64,000 nucleotides of DNA from an uncultured Pseudomonadales bacterium (GCA_938017975.1 CALIKQ010000002.1:1-64000), one strand, 5' to 3'; numbered from the stretch's first letter, positions 44,111 through 53,473 are shown. The notes: generated from the letters alone by a model not told the origin. Numbers and translations: made by a program.

Positions 44111-47100
44111 GAGGAGCGATCCAATACTGAATAAACAACCGGAATAATGACGAGCGTTAACAGTGTCGACACAAGCAAACCGCCAATGACCGTCACAGCC
44201 ATCGGCGTCCGCAATTCAGCGGCCTCACCAAAACCCAGCGCCATGGGCAAGAGCCCCAAAACTGTGGTCAAGGTCGTCATCAGAATCGGACGGAGTCGCT
44301 CTTGGGTCCCTAAAACCAGGGCATCGGCTTTTATCAAGCCCTCGACTCGGCGTAACTGGTTCACTCGATCAACCAGCACAATGGCATTATTGACCACGAT
44401 CCCAACGAGCAAAATACCCCCAATAAACACCACCACAGAAATTGGCGTGCTGGTGACCCACAAACCCAGTAATGCACCAATCCCCGCGAGCGGAATCGTG
44501 AACATGATCACAAAGGGGTGCAACAAGGATTCAAACAATGAGGCCATCACCAAGTAAACCATGATCAAAGCTAATATCAAGGCGAAACCTAGAGACTCAA
44601 ATGATGCATCCATCTCCTCACTCTGACCACCAACATGACTCTTTATGCCTGGCGGGTGCGGTATACCCTCAAGCTGGGCTAAAACCGCTTGCGTGCCCGC
44701 AGCAAGATCGCCGCTGATAGGAACAGCGCGCACGATGCCTACCCGCTGTTGCCCCAAGCGTTGAATGTCTGCAGGCCCTACGTCCTCAAATATACGCGCG
44801 ACGGTCTTAAGCCGAACCTGCTCCGCCGCTTCTGGATTCACAATCAGGTTTTCAATATCTGCTCGGGAGTCTCTCGCGGCCTCCTCCACGCGCAAACGAA
44901 CATCAATTTTTCGATCCTGAAAAGTATATTCTGTAGCAACATTACCTTTAACTTTATTGACCACTCGAGCCGCTACATCGGGCACGGTCAAACCGAGGGC
45001 CGCTATTCTCTGGGGATCAAACTCAATCTGCAGCTCGGGATACCCCGATAACATCGAAGATTCGATATCCTGAAAAGCCGATGTCAACTCCATCGACGCT
45101 GTGAGTGCTTCTGCAACGCTTTTGATACCCTCTAAGTCTGTACCTGTAATTTCTACTTCTAACGGCGTTGACAGCGTGAAGAACTGCGGTCGCTCGAGGG
45201 TGTATTTCAGCGCCGGCTGATCGTCCAATATGACTCGCACTCGATCCATCACAGCCGCCTCACTACGCTCGCTGCTGTCTTCCGTCAGCACGACCGTTAG
45301 CTGACCTAAATTCTCTCCGCCACTGACCGCCGAAGCATCCAATCGACCGCCGGTGCCAGAGACTGCGTAACTCCTCACTACCGACGGATCCTTTGCAAGA
45401 GATCCCTGCAACGATGCTACCAAGGCATCGGTAGTCTCTATTTGTGTACCCGGCGGAAGCTCTAGCCGAATGACAAACTCCCCTTGAGAAACGTCAGGAA
45501 TCAATTCGAGTGCAAATCGGTTTGCAACGGTTCCGGAAATCAACAAGGCCAACACGCTCAATAAAATTGTGATCGCCGGCCACTGCAACGCCGCTTTGAG
45601 TAGCCCACCATAGAGCTGTGTTATGGCATGATAGCTACGATCAAAAACACGGGTGAGGGGCTGCGCCAAAAATCGAGTTACGCCCAACACTGAGGCCAGA
45701 GAACCCTTCAGCGAATAACGCCCCGCAGCTTTGACGGGAGGCGCATAAGCCAGTTCCGCATCTTGCTCTGATGCAGTGCCGGACTCCTGCGCGCCTGCCC
45801 CCAATGCCGACAACATGGGTATCAGGCTGGTTGCTAGCAGTAAAGATGCCACTAACGCAAAAGTAACTGTTAATGCTTGGTCCTTAAACAATTGACCCGC
45901 GACACCTTCAACAAAGGCGAGGGGTAGAAAAACGGCGATCGTGGTGAGCGTGGATGCAAGCACCGCGCCTGAGACCTCGCTGCTGCCGAGTTCAGAGGCG
46001 AGCTTTTGGTTCTCTCCGGACTCTCGTCTACGTGTGATATTCTCGAGTACAACAATCGCGTTATCCATCAACATTCCAACGGCGAGCGCAATGCCCCCGA
46101 GGCTCATTACATTGAGACTGATCTCAAAGAGCCGCATCATGGCAAACGTAATCAGTACCGATGCTGGAATGGTCACAGCGATGATGAGCGTGGCCCGAGC
46201 CCGGCGCAAAAAGAGGTAAAGCACCAGAATCGCGAGCAAGGCGCCTTGGATCGCAGCGGTTTGAACCTCCGAAATTGCTGCTTCGATGAATTCAGATTGA
46301 TCATACATGACGGTAATCGCCATATCGTCGCTGAGATTCTCTTTCAAAAGCGCAAGCTCATCTCGAATATTTGATGCGACCTCAACTGTGTTGGCATCGC
46401 CCTCCTTATACAAAGAAACCTCAATGGCTTGCTCGCCATTAACGCGCATAATGGCATCGCGCTCCTTTTGGCCTTCGACAACTCGAGCCACGTCCTTAAG
46501 GCGAATAATCTGCCCCGCTTGCTGAAAGATGATGGTTTCTCGAATAGCTTGCACCGAACCAAATTCATTCAGCGTTCGGACCAAATACTCCTGGCCTGCA
46601 TCTTTTAAAGTACCGCCTGAAAGATTGACATTCGTTGACTCAAGCTTTCTGCCTAAATCAGCGACCGTCAGGTCAAGTTGCGCCAACTTGTACTGGTCGA
46701 CATAGACAGCAATTTCGTCCTCAAAGCCACCAGCCACGATTGTGGCAGCGACCCCCGGAACAGCATCGAGCTTCCGTTTTAAAAAATCATCGGCGTAACG
46801 ACGAAGGCTTTGTAAATCGCTTACCGAGGGGGCATTGCCTCCCGTAAAAGCAACCGAAAACCGAAAAATAGGATCAAGATTTGGGTTTAGACGTATGAGC
46901 GTTGGTTTATCGAGATCAATCGGCAGACGAACTAAATCGAGCTTTTCGCGGACGTCGATCGACGCCAGATCCATGTCTGTGCCCCAACGAAACTCCAAGA
47001 CGACATCACTGCGACCAGCAGCGGAGATTGAGTGCATTTTTCGGACACCGCTGACGACACCGACACGCTGTTCAATTCGCCGAGTCACTTGTTCCTCGAC

Positions 47101-47274
47101 CTCTGCGGGAGCAGCACCATCAAATTCTGTACGCACTGTAAGCGTCGGGTAGGTTAATGGCGGAAGCAGTGTCAACCCAAGACGATCAAGGGAGATTGTC
47201 CCAAAGAGCATCGCTCCCAGGGTGATCATGCAGACCGTGACAGGCCTCGCAATGGACTTTGCCGCCAGACTCAT
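44107..47274 (-). CDS. RND efflux permease, first of the pair
   Basis: Inner-membrane RND transporter of 1055 aa. Helix 1 begins IARPVTVCMITLGAMLFGTI, helix 4 carries GMLMDNAIVVLENITRRRE with the transport Asp, and TM10 reads GIVVNNAIVLVDRVNQLR. A cytoplasmic stretch of about 55 residues between TM6 and TM7 is longer than usual (around SALGAGAQESGTASEQD). It follows the adaptor by 9 bp and overlaps the second permease by four bases. The pattern resembles SwrC/HAE1-type exporters of amphiphilic compounds more than metal pumps. It is likely to form a mixed trimer with its partner. Confidence 0.92.
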   Translation of the reverse strand: MSLAAKSIARPVTVCMITLGAMLFGTISLDRLGLTLLPPLTYPTLTVRTEFDGAAPAEVEEQVTRRIEQRVGVVSGVRKMHSISAAGRSDVVLEFRWGTDMDLASIDVREKLDLVRLPIDLDKPTLIRLNPNLDPIFRFSVAFTGGNAPSVSDLQSLRRYADDFLKRKLDAVPGVAATIVAGGFEDEIAVYVDQYKLAQLDLTVADLGRKLESTNVNLSGGTLKDAGQEYLVRTLNEFGSVQAIRETIIFQQAGQIIRLKDVARVVEGQKERDAIMRVNGEQAIEVSLYKEGDANTVEVASNIRDELALLKENLSDDMAITVMYDQSEFIEAAISEVQTAAIQGALLAILVLYLFLRRARATLIIAVTIPASVLITFAMMRLFEISLNVMSLGGIALAVGMLMDNAIVVLENITRRRESGENQKLASELGSSEVSGAVLASTLTTIAVFLPLAFVEGVAGQLFKDQALTVTFALVASLLLATSLIPMLSALGAGAQESGTASEQDAELAYAPPVKAAGRYSLKGSLASVLGVTRFLAQPLTRVFDRSYHAITQLYGGLLKAALQWPAITILLSVLALLISGTVANRFALELIPDVSQGEFVIRLELPPGTQIETTDALVASLQGSLAKDPSVVRSYAVSGTGGRLDASAVSGGENLGQLTVVLTEDSSERSEAAVMDRVRVILDDQPALKYTLERPQFFTLSTPLEVEITGTDLEGIKSVAEALTASMELTSAFQDIESSMLSGYPELQIEFDPQRIAALGLTVPDVAARVVNKVKGNVATEYTFQDRKIDVRLRVEEAARDSRADIENLIVNPEAAEQVRLKTVARIFEDVGPADIQRLGQQRVGIVRAVPISGDLAAGTQAVLAQLEGIPHPPGIKSHVGGQSEEMDASFESLGFALILALIMVYLVMASLFESLLHPFVIMFTIPLAGIGALLGLWVTSTPISVVVFIGGILLVGIVVNNAIVLVDRVNQLRRVEGLIKADALVLGTQERLRPILMTTLTTVLGLLPMALGFGEAAELRTPMAVTVIGGLLVSTLLTLVIIPVVYSVLDRSS

Positions 47275-47283
47275 ACAGCGAAC

Positions 47284-48381
47284 CTAGAGAACAACGCGCA
47301 CCTGACTGCCGTCCTTGAGAGCGCTGTGCCCTCTAATCACGACTTGATCTCCAGCTTTCAGACCCGACACCACTTCGATGAGGCCATCTTGGATAAACCC
47401 TGTCTCAACCGAGCGCCGAGATGCAATTCCGGCCTCGACTACAAAAACTGATTTAGCTTCACGCTGACTGATGACCGCTTCTCTGGAAACAAGCGTTGCG
47501 TTGTCTCTGCTGCTGTAAAGGATGTCTACCCTCGAAAACATACCGGGCTTGAGCAGCCCGTCCTGATTGATCATCTGCACCGTGACCCTAAACGTGCCGG
47601 TGCTCGGGTTAATCTCTGGCGCCACCCTCAGGACGGACCCTTCATATCTCGCGCCATCGAGCGCATCGACTCTCGCCCAAGCCTTCTGGCCGGATTTCAG
47701 CTTCAGCAACTCCTGCTCTGGCACATTTAAAATGGCTTCAATGACATCTGCCCGCTTCATCTCGAACGCCTCCGAGCTGGGCTGCATCGAGTGTCCAAGC
47801 TTGATATGCCTTACCGTAATGACTCCGGTTATCGGCGCTCTTATCGTCGCCTCGCTGAGATCATGGGCCTGCAGCGCAAGCGCGGCAGCTTCCCGCTCGT
47901 AATTGTAACGGGCTTGATCAATGGCATCCGGACTGATCATTCTTTTCTCGAACAGTTTTTCCGACCGATCAAGCGCTCTTTTATAGTTTTCGACATTCGT
48001 TTGTGTGCGTGCCAAGTCCAGTTCGAGCCGACGCGTATCCAGCTGAGCGAGGGGCGTTCCCTGCTCGACACTCATGCCCTCTTCAACAAAGATCGTCTCA
48101 ACGATACCCTGGGTCTTGGCTACAACAACAGCTTCCTCTACGGCTGAGAGTGTCGCAGTGCTGGTGTAGAGGGCCTCAAGATTACCCAAAACCACCTCAT
48201 CGGTGCTTACAGGAACAGGCCTTGCCTTAAACGCCTTCTTGACCGCTTCTCGCTCTGCAGCTTTCTCTTGAGGCGATTTTCGTTGGCTCTCTACCTGCGA
48301 ATCTCCGCCCGGCAGCTCGGTATCTCCGCCGCACCCGTAGAGGACCACCGCCAAAACGATCGCTACAACTCTGTTTTTCAT
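47284..48381 (-). CDS. RND efflux periplasmic adaptor subunit (lipoprotein)
   Basis: Membrane fusion protein of 365 aa that links the RND permease to an outer-membrane channel. It is a lipoprotein: the signal ends LYGC with lipidation at C17. The barrel-sandwich half-motifs are KTQGIVETIFVEEGMSVEQG (about 90-109) and ATIRAPITGVITVRHIKLGH, joined by a short helical hairpin rich in coiled-coil heptads (about 120-175). The beta-barrel and membrane-proximal domains follow (GMFSRVDILYSS, VVIRGHSALKDG). GGGGAG precedes the ATG. It is the first gene of the operon adaptor, permease, permease, ATPase. Confidence 0.92.
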   Translation of the reverse strand: MKNRVVAIVLAVVLYGCGGDTELPGGDSQVESQRKSPQEKAAEREAVKKAFKARPVPVSTDEVVLGNLEALYTSTATLSAVEEAVVVAKTQGIVETIFVEEGMSVEQGTPLAQLDTRRLELDLARTQTNVENYKRALDRSEKLFEKRMISPDAIDQARYNYEREAAALALQAHDLSEATIRAPITGVITVRHIKLGHSMQPSSEAFEMKRADVIEAILNVPEQELLKLKSGQKAWARVDALDGARYEGSVLRVAPEINPSTGTFRVTVQMINQDGLLKPGMFSRVDILYSSRDNATLVSREAVISQREAKSVFVVEAGIASRRSVETGFIQDGLIEVVSGLKAGDQVVIRGHSALKDGSQVRVVL

Positions 48382-48632
48382 GATTTCACTCCCCGGTTCA
48401 TTATACGCTGAATCGGCTGGCGAAGCCTTGTCCAGAAAATATTTTAGTCACATTGATCGTAAGTTACTTTTCCCTAAGACTCGAGCAAACTTCGATGGCA
48501 AACTGACAGTTCTGGCAAGCTGAGTTCAAGCAATCATGGGTGCAGGTTACACTTGTCAAGGTTGAACCAACCGAACCATCAAACAGTTCGATTGTCACGA
48601 AGAGCGGTTATAAGCCATAGAGAGGGAGCATC

Positions 48633-49715
48633 ATGGAGAGAAGAGACTTTATCTCAACTACGCTAAAAATCGCTGGCTTGGGCCTGTCTACGACCGCCCT
48701 TCCGGCCCCCGCCGCAGAGACCAGACCTGAGTCGCGACTCGCCAACCCAAGAGGTGCGGCAATGCCTGGGATTCTCGCACCTCGACTCAAGCCAGGCATG
48801 AACATCGGACTCATTGCGCCGGCGAGCAATGCCTTTGAAGACAGTGATCTCTACTTCGCGATGGACATTGTGCAATCTCTCGGGTTTCGGGTCACACCTG
48901 CGCCCAACCTTTTTAAGCGACACGGCTATCTTGCTGGAACAGATCAAGAGCGTGCCCATGATCTCAACTTGATGTTCAAAGACCCGTCAATAGACGCTAT
49001 TTTTTGTGCTCGAGGCGGCTATGGCGCATCAAGAATTCTGCCGCTGATCAACTATCAACAAATTTCCCAATCTCCGAAAGTCTTACTCGGCTACAGTGAC
49101 ATCACGGCGCTGCACCTTGCCATTAATACCATGACGGGCCTGATCACGTTTCACGGTCCCATCGCAACCCAGCAATTTAGTGATTACACCTACCGGAGTT
49201 TTAGACGCCTGCTCCTCGATGCAGAAGCTAAGCCGTTGGTTGCTGAGCCGCCCATTTTTGAGACCCAGCCTGGACGTGCGGAGCGGCGCAACCGCCTTTT
49301 AACGCTCAATAACGGCAAAACGCAAGGACGCCTTATCGGCGGCAGCCTAACGCTGCTGACCCATCTTTTGGGAACGCCCTATGCACCCAATTTCAGAGAT
49401 GCTATTTTATTTTTAGAGGATGTTAACGAAGCGCCCTACCGTATTGATAGAATGCTCACAGCACTCTATCTGGCGGGGGTTTTTGACCAGATTAACGGGC
49501 TCGTTTTCGGTAAGTTTACAAAAGCAGGGGTATCGGGCCCAAGTTTATCGTTGGGGCAAATACTTCGAGAGAGAACCGCTGATTTAAACATTCCGGTCAT
49601 TAGCGGAATGATGATTGGCCATATCGAAGACCAAGCAACACTTCCGATTGGAGCCCTTGCGGAACTCGATGCCAATGCTCAAACACTCCGTATAATCGGC
49701 AACTATCTGATTTAA
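48633..49715 (+). CDS. Tat-exported LD-carboxypeptidase (S66 family)
   Basis: Serine peptidase of the S66 (LdcA/MccF) family, which removes the terminal D-alanine from peptidoglycan tetrapeptides or cleaves related amide bonds. The catalytic serine is S155 (LGYSDITALH). The Glu is in FLEDVNEAPYRIDRM and the His in IGHIEDQATLPIG. RGGYGASRIL (128-137) is the usual family stretch. The N terminus has RRDFI, a twin-arginine motif, followed by a hydrophobic segment, so export by Tat is likely; most LdcA enzymes are cytoplasmic, so this is a periplasmic variant. The ATG has GAGGGAG at good spacing. The length is 360 aa. Confidence 0.88.
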   Translation: MERRDFISTTLKIAGLGLSTTALPAPAAETRPESRLANPRGAAMPGILAPRLKPGMNIGLIAPASNAFEDSDLYFAMDIVQSLGFRVTPAPNLFKRHGYLAGTDQERAHDLNLMFKDPSIDAIFCARGGYGASRILPLINYQQISQSPKVLLGYSDITALHLAINTMTGLITFHGPIATQQFSDYTYRSFRRLLLDAEAKPLVAEPPIFETQPGRAERRNRLLTLNNGKTQGRLIGGSLTLLTHLLGTPYAPNFRDAILFLEDVNEAPYRIDRMLTALYLAGVFDQINGLVFGKFTKAGVSGPSLSLGQILRERTADLNIPVISGMMIGHIEDQATLPIGALAELDANAQTLRIIGNYLI

Positions 49716-49801
49716 ACCGTCAGCCGGCACAATACTGCCAGCCTGGCCAGGGATCGAAGGCTAGAACCCTCATCGCCCAATGAACGCTCTAAGGAAATTG
49801 T

Positions 49802-51040
49802 ATGCAAGCCCTTGTTGGTATCCTCGTGATTCTTCTCGTTGGCTGGATTCTGAGTTCAGAGAAATCTTTGATTAGGTGGCGTTTTATCCTGATCGGATTA
49901 GCGCTGCAATTCGGGCTTGCGACCCTATTTTTAAAGGTCGCTTGGATTACTGAATTTCTCATGATCTTTAATGGCCTGGTTACAGCAATCGAACAAGCAA
50001 CGCGCGTTGGTACCGAATTTATGTTTGGATTCCTGGGTGGTGGCGATCTGCCTTTTGAGCCCACGGCCGGAGCAAACATTTACTTTTTTGCCTTCCGGGT
50101 CCTACCGCAAATTCTAGTGTTCAGCGTCGTGGTTGCCATTTTTTGGCATTGGGGGGTGCTGCCGCTGATCGTCAGGGCATTAGGCGCGCTCTTACGCAGA
50201 GGACTGAATATCAGTGGCGTTTTGGGAACGGCCGCATCGGCAAGCTTATTTCTAGGAATGGTCGAAGCCCCCTTGGTGATTCGCGCTTATCTCAAAGATC
50301 TTTCTCGAAGCGAATTTTTCGCCGTTATGACCTGCGGCATGTCCACGATCGCCGGCACGATGATGGTGATCTATGCCACGATCATTAAAGATGTGATCCC
50401 TAATGGCGTTGGCCACCTTCTTGCCGCTTCAATCATCAACATTATCGGAGCAATTTACTTGTCCAGACTGATCAGGCCTGAACTCGAGGAGGCCCACAGA
50501 GAACCTGCTCCAGAGCTCTCCCTGGAGTATTCCTCTTTCATGGATGCGGTTACGCGAGGAACCAGCGACGGCTTGACGCTCGCAATGCATATCGGGGCAA
50601 TGCTTCTCGTGCTCAGCGCCTTAGTTGCGCTGACCAACGGTGTCCTGAGTGGACTGCCCTTAGGCGGGACGACACTCTCGCTGGAGTATCTAATGGGGCT
50701 CCTCTTTGCGCCCGTGGCCTGGCTAATCGGCATCCCCTGGGGAGAGTCTCAGATTGCCGGCAGCATTATGGGCACGAAGATTGTGCTCAACGAAATGATT
50801 GCTTATTTGCAAATGGTAGAGGTTGGCGATGCCCTCTCGGAAACCTCCCAATTAGTTATGACCTACGTGCTGTGTGGATTTGCAAATGTTGGAAGCCTGG
50901 GCATTTTAATTGGTGGTTTGGCTGTGCTTGTTCCTGAGCGTCGTGAAGAATACCTAGCGGTTGCACCCCTCTCTATTTTGAGCGGCACCCTCGTCACTTT
51001 GATGAGCGGGGCAATTGTTGCACTGATCAGCGCATTCTAA
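49802..51040 (+). CDS. CNT family nucleoside transporter (NupC-like)
   Basis: Inner-membrane concentrative nucleoside transporter of 412 aa that imports nucleosides with H+ or Na+. Typical regions are LFLKVAWITEFLMIFNGLV, the gating loop with GTAASASLFLGMVEAPLVIR (about 141-160), MTCGMSTIAGTMMVIYA and the late GFANVGSLGILIGGLAVL. About ten helices are predicted. The ATG has AAGGA upstream. It is in the same direction as the LD-carboxypeptidase (86 bp apart) and could share transcription. Ion and nucleoside preference cannot be read safely. Confidence 0.9.
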   Translation: MQALVGILVILLVGWILSSEKSLIRWRFILIGLALQFGLATLFLKVAWITEFLMIFNGLVTAIEQATRVGTEFMFGFLGGGDLPFEPTAGANIYFFAFRVLPQILVFSVVVAIFWHWGVLPLIVRALGALLRRGLNISGVLGTAASASLFLGMVEAPLVIRAYLKDLSRSEFFAVMTCGMSTIAGTMMVIYATIIKDVIPNGVGHLLAASIINIIGAIYLSRLIRPELEEAHREPAPELSLEYSSFMDAVTRGTSDGLTLAMHIGAMLLVLSALVALTNGVLSGLPLGGTTLSLEYLMGLLFAPVAWLIGIPWGESQIAGSIMGTKIVLNEMIAYLQMVEVGDALSETSQLVMTYVLCGFANVGSLGILIGGLAVLVPERREEYLAVAPLSILSGTLVTLMSGAIVALISAF

Positions 51041-51050
51041 ACGATGACTT

Positions 51051-51080
51051 TTGACCCCTTTCCCTAAAAACCCGTATGAT
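51051..51080 (+). promoter_or_regulatory. Sigma70-type promoter for the small secreted protein gene
   Basis: TTGACC (51051-51056) and TATGAT (51075-51080) with an 18-bp spacer; each box matches 5/6. The predicted start of transcription is about 30 bases upstream of the ATG at 51119. Confidence 0.6.
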
Positions 51081-51118
51081 CTAGGCATCATTATTATGCT
51101 GACCAGAGTGAGCACCCT

Positions 51119-51547
51119 ATGAAACTAGAGATCAAACGTCTGATGAGTCTAAAGCTATGTTTTTTTGCTGCACTCATAATCCTTGGGGTTAACAGCCTTG
51201 TTCACGCGGAAACCACGGTCGATACTCAACAGCTTCCTCCTTACATGCAGCCTGAGCAACTTGCCTTAATCGTTGCTATCAACATGGACGACGCTCAAAA
51301 AGCCGTCTTCAAAGACGCCTTGACCAACTGCGTTTCAGGAATACCCGATGCGATCCGGCGCACGATGCGCAAAGGCGGGGCTGATCTGCCAAAAAAGGTA
51401 AGAAGAGCCATCGACCGAGAATTTTCTAAGTTTGATAAAGCGATGCTTAAAACACTCCGTCAGGACCAAACGGAAGCTTGGGGCACTTATCTAACTTCTT
51501 TCGAGAACGTCATGAAGGACGAGCTCGCGCGCCGCATGGGACGTTGA
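51119..51547 (+). CDS. Small secreted protein of unknown function
   Basis: Not recognised. The 142-aa protein has a signal peptide (K-rich start, hydrophobic core CFFAALIILGVNSLV, likely cleavage after VHA near residue 30). The mature part is all-helical by composition, basic in the centre (RRTMRKGGADLPKKVRRAI) and contains one cysteine (C71), apart from one in the signal. DAQKAVFKDAL and QTEAWGTYLTSFE look like amphipathic helices, resembling in style the small periplasmic helical proteins of the CpxP/Spy type, but no LTxxQ repeat is visible. It has its own strong promoter. An alternative start at the next Met (residue 9) would still give a signal peptide. Confidence 0.65.
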   Translation: MKLEIKRLMSLKLCFFAALIILGVNSLVHAETTVDTQQLPPYMQPEQLALIVAINMDDAQKAVFKDALTNCVSGIPDAIRRTMRKGGADLPKKVRRAIDREFSKFDKAMLKTLRQDQTEAWGTYLTSFENVMKDELARRMGR

Positions 51548-51608
51548 TTCCTGATGCCGAACCTAGAAGATAGCAGCCTTTAATACGACGCCCCTGACAG
51601 GAACCGTC

Positions 51609-51636
51609 TTGAATTAGACTACAAAGACCTTACAAT
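51609..51636 (+). promoter_or_regulatory. Sigma70-type promoter for the YccA-like gene
   Basis: TTGAAT (51609-51614) and TACAAT (51631-51636) with a 16-bp spacer, 36 bp upstream of the GTG start of the YccA-like gene. Boxes match 4/6 and 5/6. Confidence 0.5.
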
Positions 51637-51672
51637 AGTTTTCTACCAGCTGATTTTTAAGGAGTTAATACT

Positions 51673-52362
51673 GTGGCTGACGCTAATTTTCTTTCGAGTA
51701 CAACTTCGAACGCCCGCGCGGCAAATATCGAAGGATATAAAGTTTTACGGCAAACCTACATGTTGCTCGCCATGACCGTCATTTGGAGCGCGATGGTTGC
51801 TGGTGTATCACTTGCCATTGAGCCACCGCCGATCTTTGGGATACTGGCATTGGTTGCCGCAATTTTTACGATATTTCGCCTGAATAAAGTTGCAAACAGC
51901 AGCGGAGCCCTTGGATGGGTTTTTGCGTTCACGGGTTTGTTGGGCTTCTCGCTCGGGCCAATATTGGGTATGTACCTACAGTCTGCGTCAGGCACGATGG
52001 CCATCGTCCATGCGCTTGGCACAACAGGCGCAATCTTCTTGACCCTCTCAGGCTACGCCCTTGTCAGCAAAAAAGACTTTTCCTTTTTGGCTGGTTTTTT
52101 GTCCGTAGGACTCTGGGTGCTGATTGGTGCGCTCTTGTTCAGCTTCATTTCCGCCTTATTCTTTGGCGTTCAAATCACCGGCTTACAACTGGCGGTCAGC
52201 AGCATGGCAGTCATTATTTTTTCTGGATTCATTCTTTATGATACGCATCGAATCCTCTCGGGCGGCGAGACCAACTACGTCCTAGCGACCGTCAGTTTGT
52301 ATCTGAGCATCTACAATCTTTTTATTCACCTGCTCGCGCTTTTTGGCTTTGCAGACGATTAG
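51673..52362 (+). CDS. yccA: Bax inhibitor-1/YccA family membrane protein
   Basis: Inner-membrane protein of 229 aa with seven predicted helices, the BI-1/UPF0005 family. E. coli YccA is a substrate and modulator of the FtsH protease; related proteins are calcium-leak channels. A di-aspartyl pair typical of the pH sensor is present at the very C terminus (FADD), and LYDTHRIL in the sixth helix region is the conserved family stretch. The start is GTG with AAGGAG 7 bases upstream. In Pseudomonas a yccA-like gene also stands before the tus genes, which supports the assignment. It has its own promoter and a hairpin follows. Confidence 0.9.
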   Translation: MADANFLSSTTSNARAANIEGYKVLRQTYMLLAMTVIWSAMVAGVSLAIEPPPIFGILALVAAIFTIFRLNKVANSSGALGWVFAFTGLLGFSLGPILGMYLQSASGTMAIVHALGTTGAIFLTLSGYALVSKKDFSFLAGFLSVGLWVLIGALLFSFISALFFGVQITGLQLAVSSMAVIIFSGFILYDTHRILSGGETNYVLATVSLYLSIYNLFIHLLALFGFADD

Positions 52363-52382
52363 CCTATCAGCCAAGGCGCAGT

Positions 52383-52421
52383 GATCCCTCCCCGGCGACG
52401 ACTTTTATCGGGGTGGGGATC
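52383..52421 (+). terminator. Imperfect hairpin after the YccA-like gene
   Basis: GATCCC (52383-52388) and CCCCG (52390-52394) pair with CGGGG (52409-52413) and GGGATC (52416-52421) with a small bulge and a 14-base loop. GTTTGTAT follows, a weak T-rich tail. It likely reduces read-through into tusD. Confidence 0.45.
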
Positions 52422-52457
52422 GTTTGTATCTAAGCCTAACAACCTGTTCATCGCTTC

Positions 52458-52850
52458 TTGAAATTCGCGCTCAGCATTCACGGTTCACCGCACACAAGTA
52501 GCAGTCTTTGGACCGCTTATCGGTTCGCTGAGGCCTGTTTGGATGATGGCCATGATATCTATCGGGTTTTTTTCTACCACGATGCTGTGCTCGTCGCGAA
52601 CCGCTTTCAATCTCCACCTCAGGACGAATTCGACATCCTCGCCGCATGGCAAACGCTCGCGCAGACTTACAATTTAGATCTTTGCCTTTGTATCGCTTCC
52701 TGCTTACGGCGCGGCATTGTTAACTCCGAGGAAGCCGAGCGGTTCGAGCACCTCGGTGATAGCTTGGCTTCAGGCTTTTCCATTTCCGGACTCGGGCAGC
52801 TGATAGAAGCCACACTTGTCGCTGACCGAACCATCACCTTTGGAGCCTGA
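52458..52850 (+). CDS. tusD: Sulfurtransferase TusD
   Basis: DsrE-fold subunit of the TusBCD complex, which relays sulfur from TusA to TusE for 2-thiolation of tRNA wobble uridine. KFALSIHGSPHTSSSLWTAY at the start and LCLCIASCLRRGI in the middle are family hallmarks; a cysteine of this segment is the expected sulfur carrier (Cys78 in E. coli). The length of 130 aa is normal. The start is TTG; no ATG gives a family-like N terminus. It is the first of four clustered genes tusD-tusC-tusB-tusE. Confidence 0.93.
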   Translation: MKFALSIHGSPHTSSSLWTAYRFAEACLDDGHDIYRVFFYHDAVLVANRFQSPPQDEFDILAAWQTLAQTYNLDLCLCIASCLRRGIVNSEEAERFEHLGDSLASGFSISGLGQLIEATLVADRTITFGA

Positions 52851-52854
52851 TCCA

Positions 52855-53211
52855 GTGAGGCAAATTCTTTTTGTGCTGAGTCACGGTCCCGGCAGCACCA
52901 TCGCCGCACAAGAGTCCTTTGATGCGCTCCTTGCGGGATCCGCATTTGCAGAAGCCAGCGCCTTGTTTATTGGTAATGGCGTGCTGCAATTAATCACCTC
53001 CGATAGCCAACTCGAGATGCCCCCGCGCAAAAATTTCAATGTCGCTTTCAGCGCGATGCCTGACTTTGATATCCACCGTATCTATTGCTGCGCAGCATCG
53101 TTTCATGAAAGAGGCTTAATCCACCAGGATCTTTGCATAAGGCCAAAGCTGTTGCAGCCAGATGCCGTCGCTGAGCTTTGGAAAACCTTTGATCGTGTGT
53201 TGTGCTTCTAA
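52855..53211 (+). CDS. tusC: Sulfurtransferase complex subunit TusC
   Basis: DsrF-like subunit of TusBCD, 118 aa. The N terminus ILFVLSHGPGSTIAAQESFD and AFAEASALFIGNGVLQL are typical. The start is GTG at 52855 with GGAG upstream, giving the expected size; the longer frame from 52816 would run into tusD. It lacks a sulfur-carrier cysteine at the TusD position, as expected. The stop TAA shares its last base with the ATG of tusB, so the genes are translationally coupled. Confidence 0.92.
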   Translation: MRQILFVLSHGPGSTIAAQESFDALLAGSAFAEASALFIGNGVLQLITSDSQLEMPPRKNFNVAFSAMPDFDIHRIYCCAASFHERGLIHQDLCIRPKLLQPDAVAELWKTFDRVLCF

Positions 53212-53471
53212 TGATTCTGCATACCTTCAACTCACCCGAAGCCTTTGCTCGTCATAGCCAACGCGCGGCCTCCACTGATCAATTGCTGCTTATTGAGGAT
53301 GGCGTTTTTTGCTTGGTGGACCCAGCCTTCTCTCCGCCGGCTGGGCTACTTGCACTTCAGGAAGACTTAGAGCTCCGGGGAATCACACCGTCTCAGACCG
53401 TCAACCTCATCTCTTACAAGACATGGGTGGATCTCGTCGTCCAAAGCCAACATACATTAAGCTGGACGTAA
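53211..53471 (+). CDS. tusB: Sulfurtransferase complex subunit TusB
   Basis: DsrH-like subunit of TusBCD, 86 aa. MILHTFNSPEAFARH at the start and LLLIEDGVFCLV are the family features; the end YKTWVDLVVQSQHTLSW closes the small domain. The ATG overlaps the tusC stop by one base (TAATG). TusE begins three bases after the stop. The small size is normal. Confidence 0.92.
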   Translation: MILHTFNSPEAFARHSQRAASTDQLLLIEDGVFCLVDPAFSPPAGLLALQEDLELRGITPSQTVNLISYKTWVDLVVQSQHTLSWT

Positions 53472-53473
53472 TC

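Noticed and set aside
48400-48405. Perfect TATAAT on the minus strand before the adaptor gene.
   Set aside because: Transcription from it would begin inside the ribosome binding site, and no -35 box is in place.
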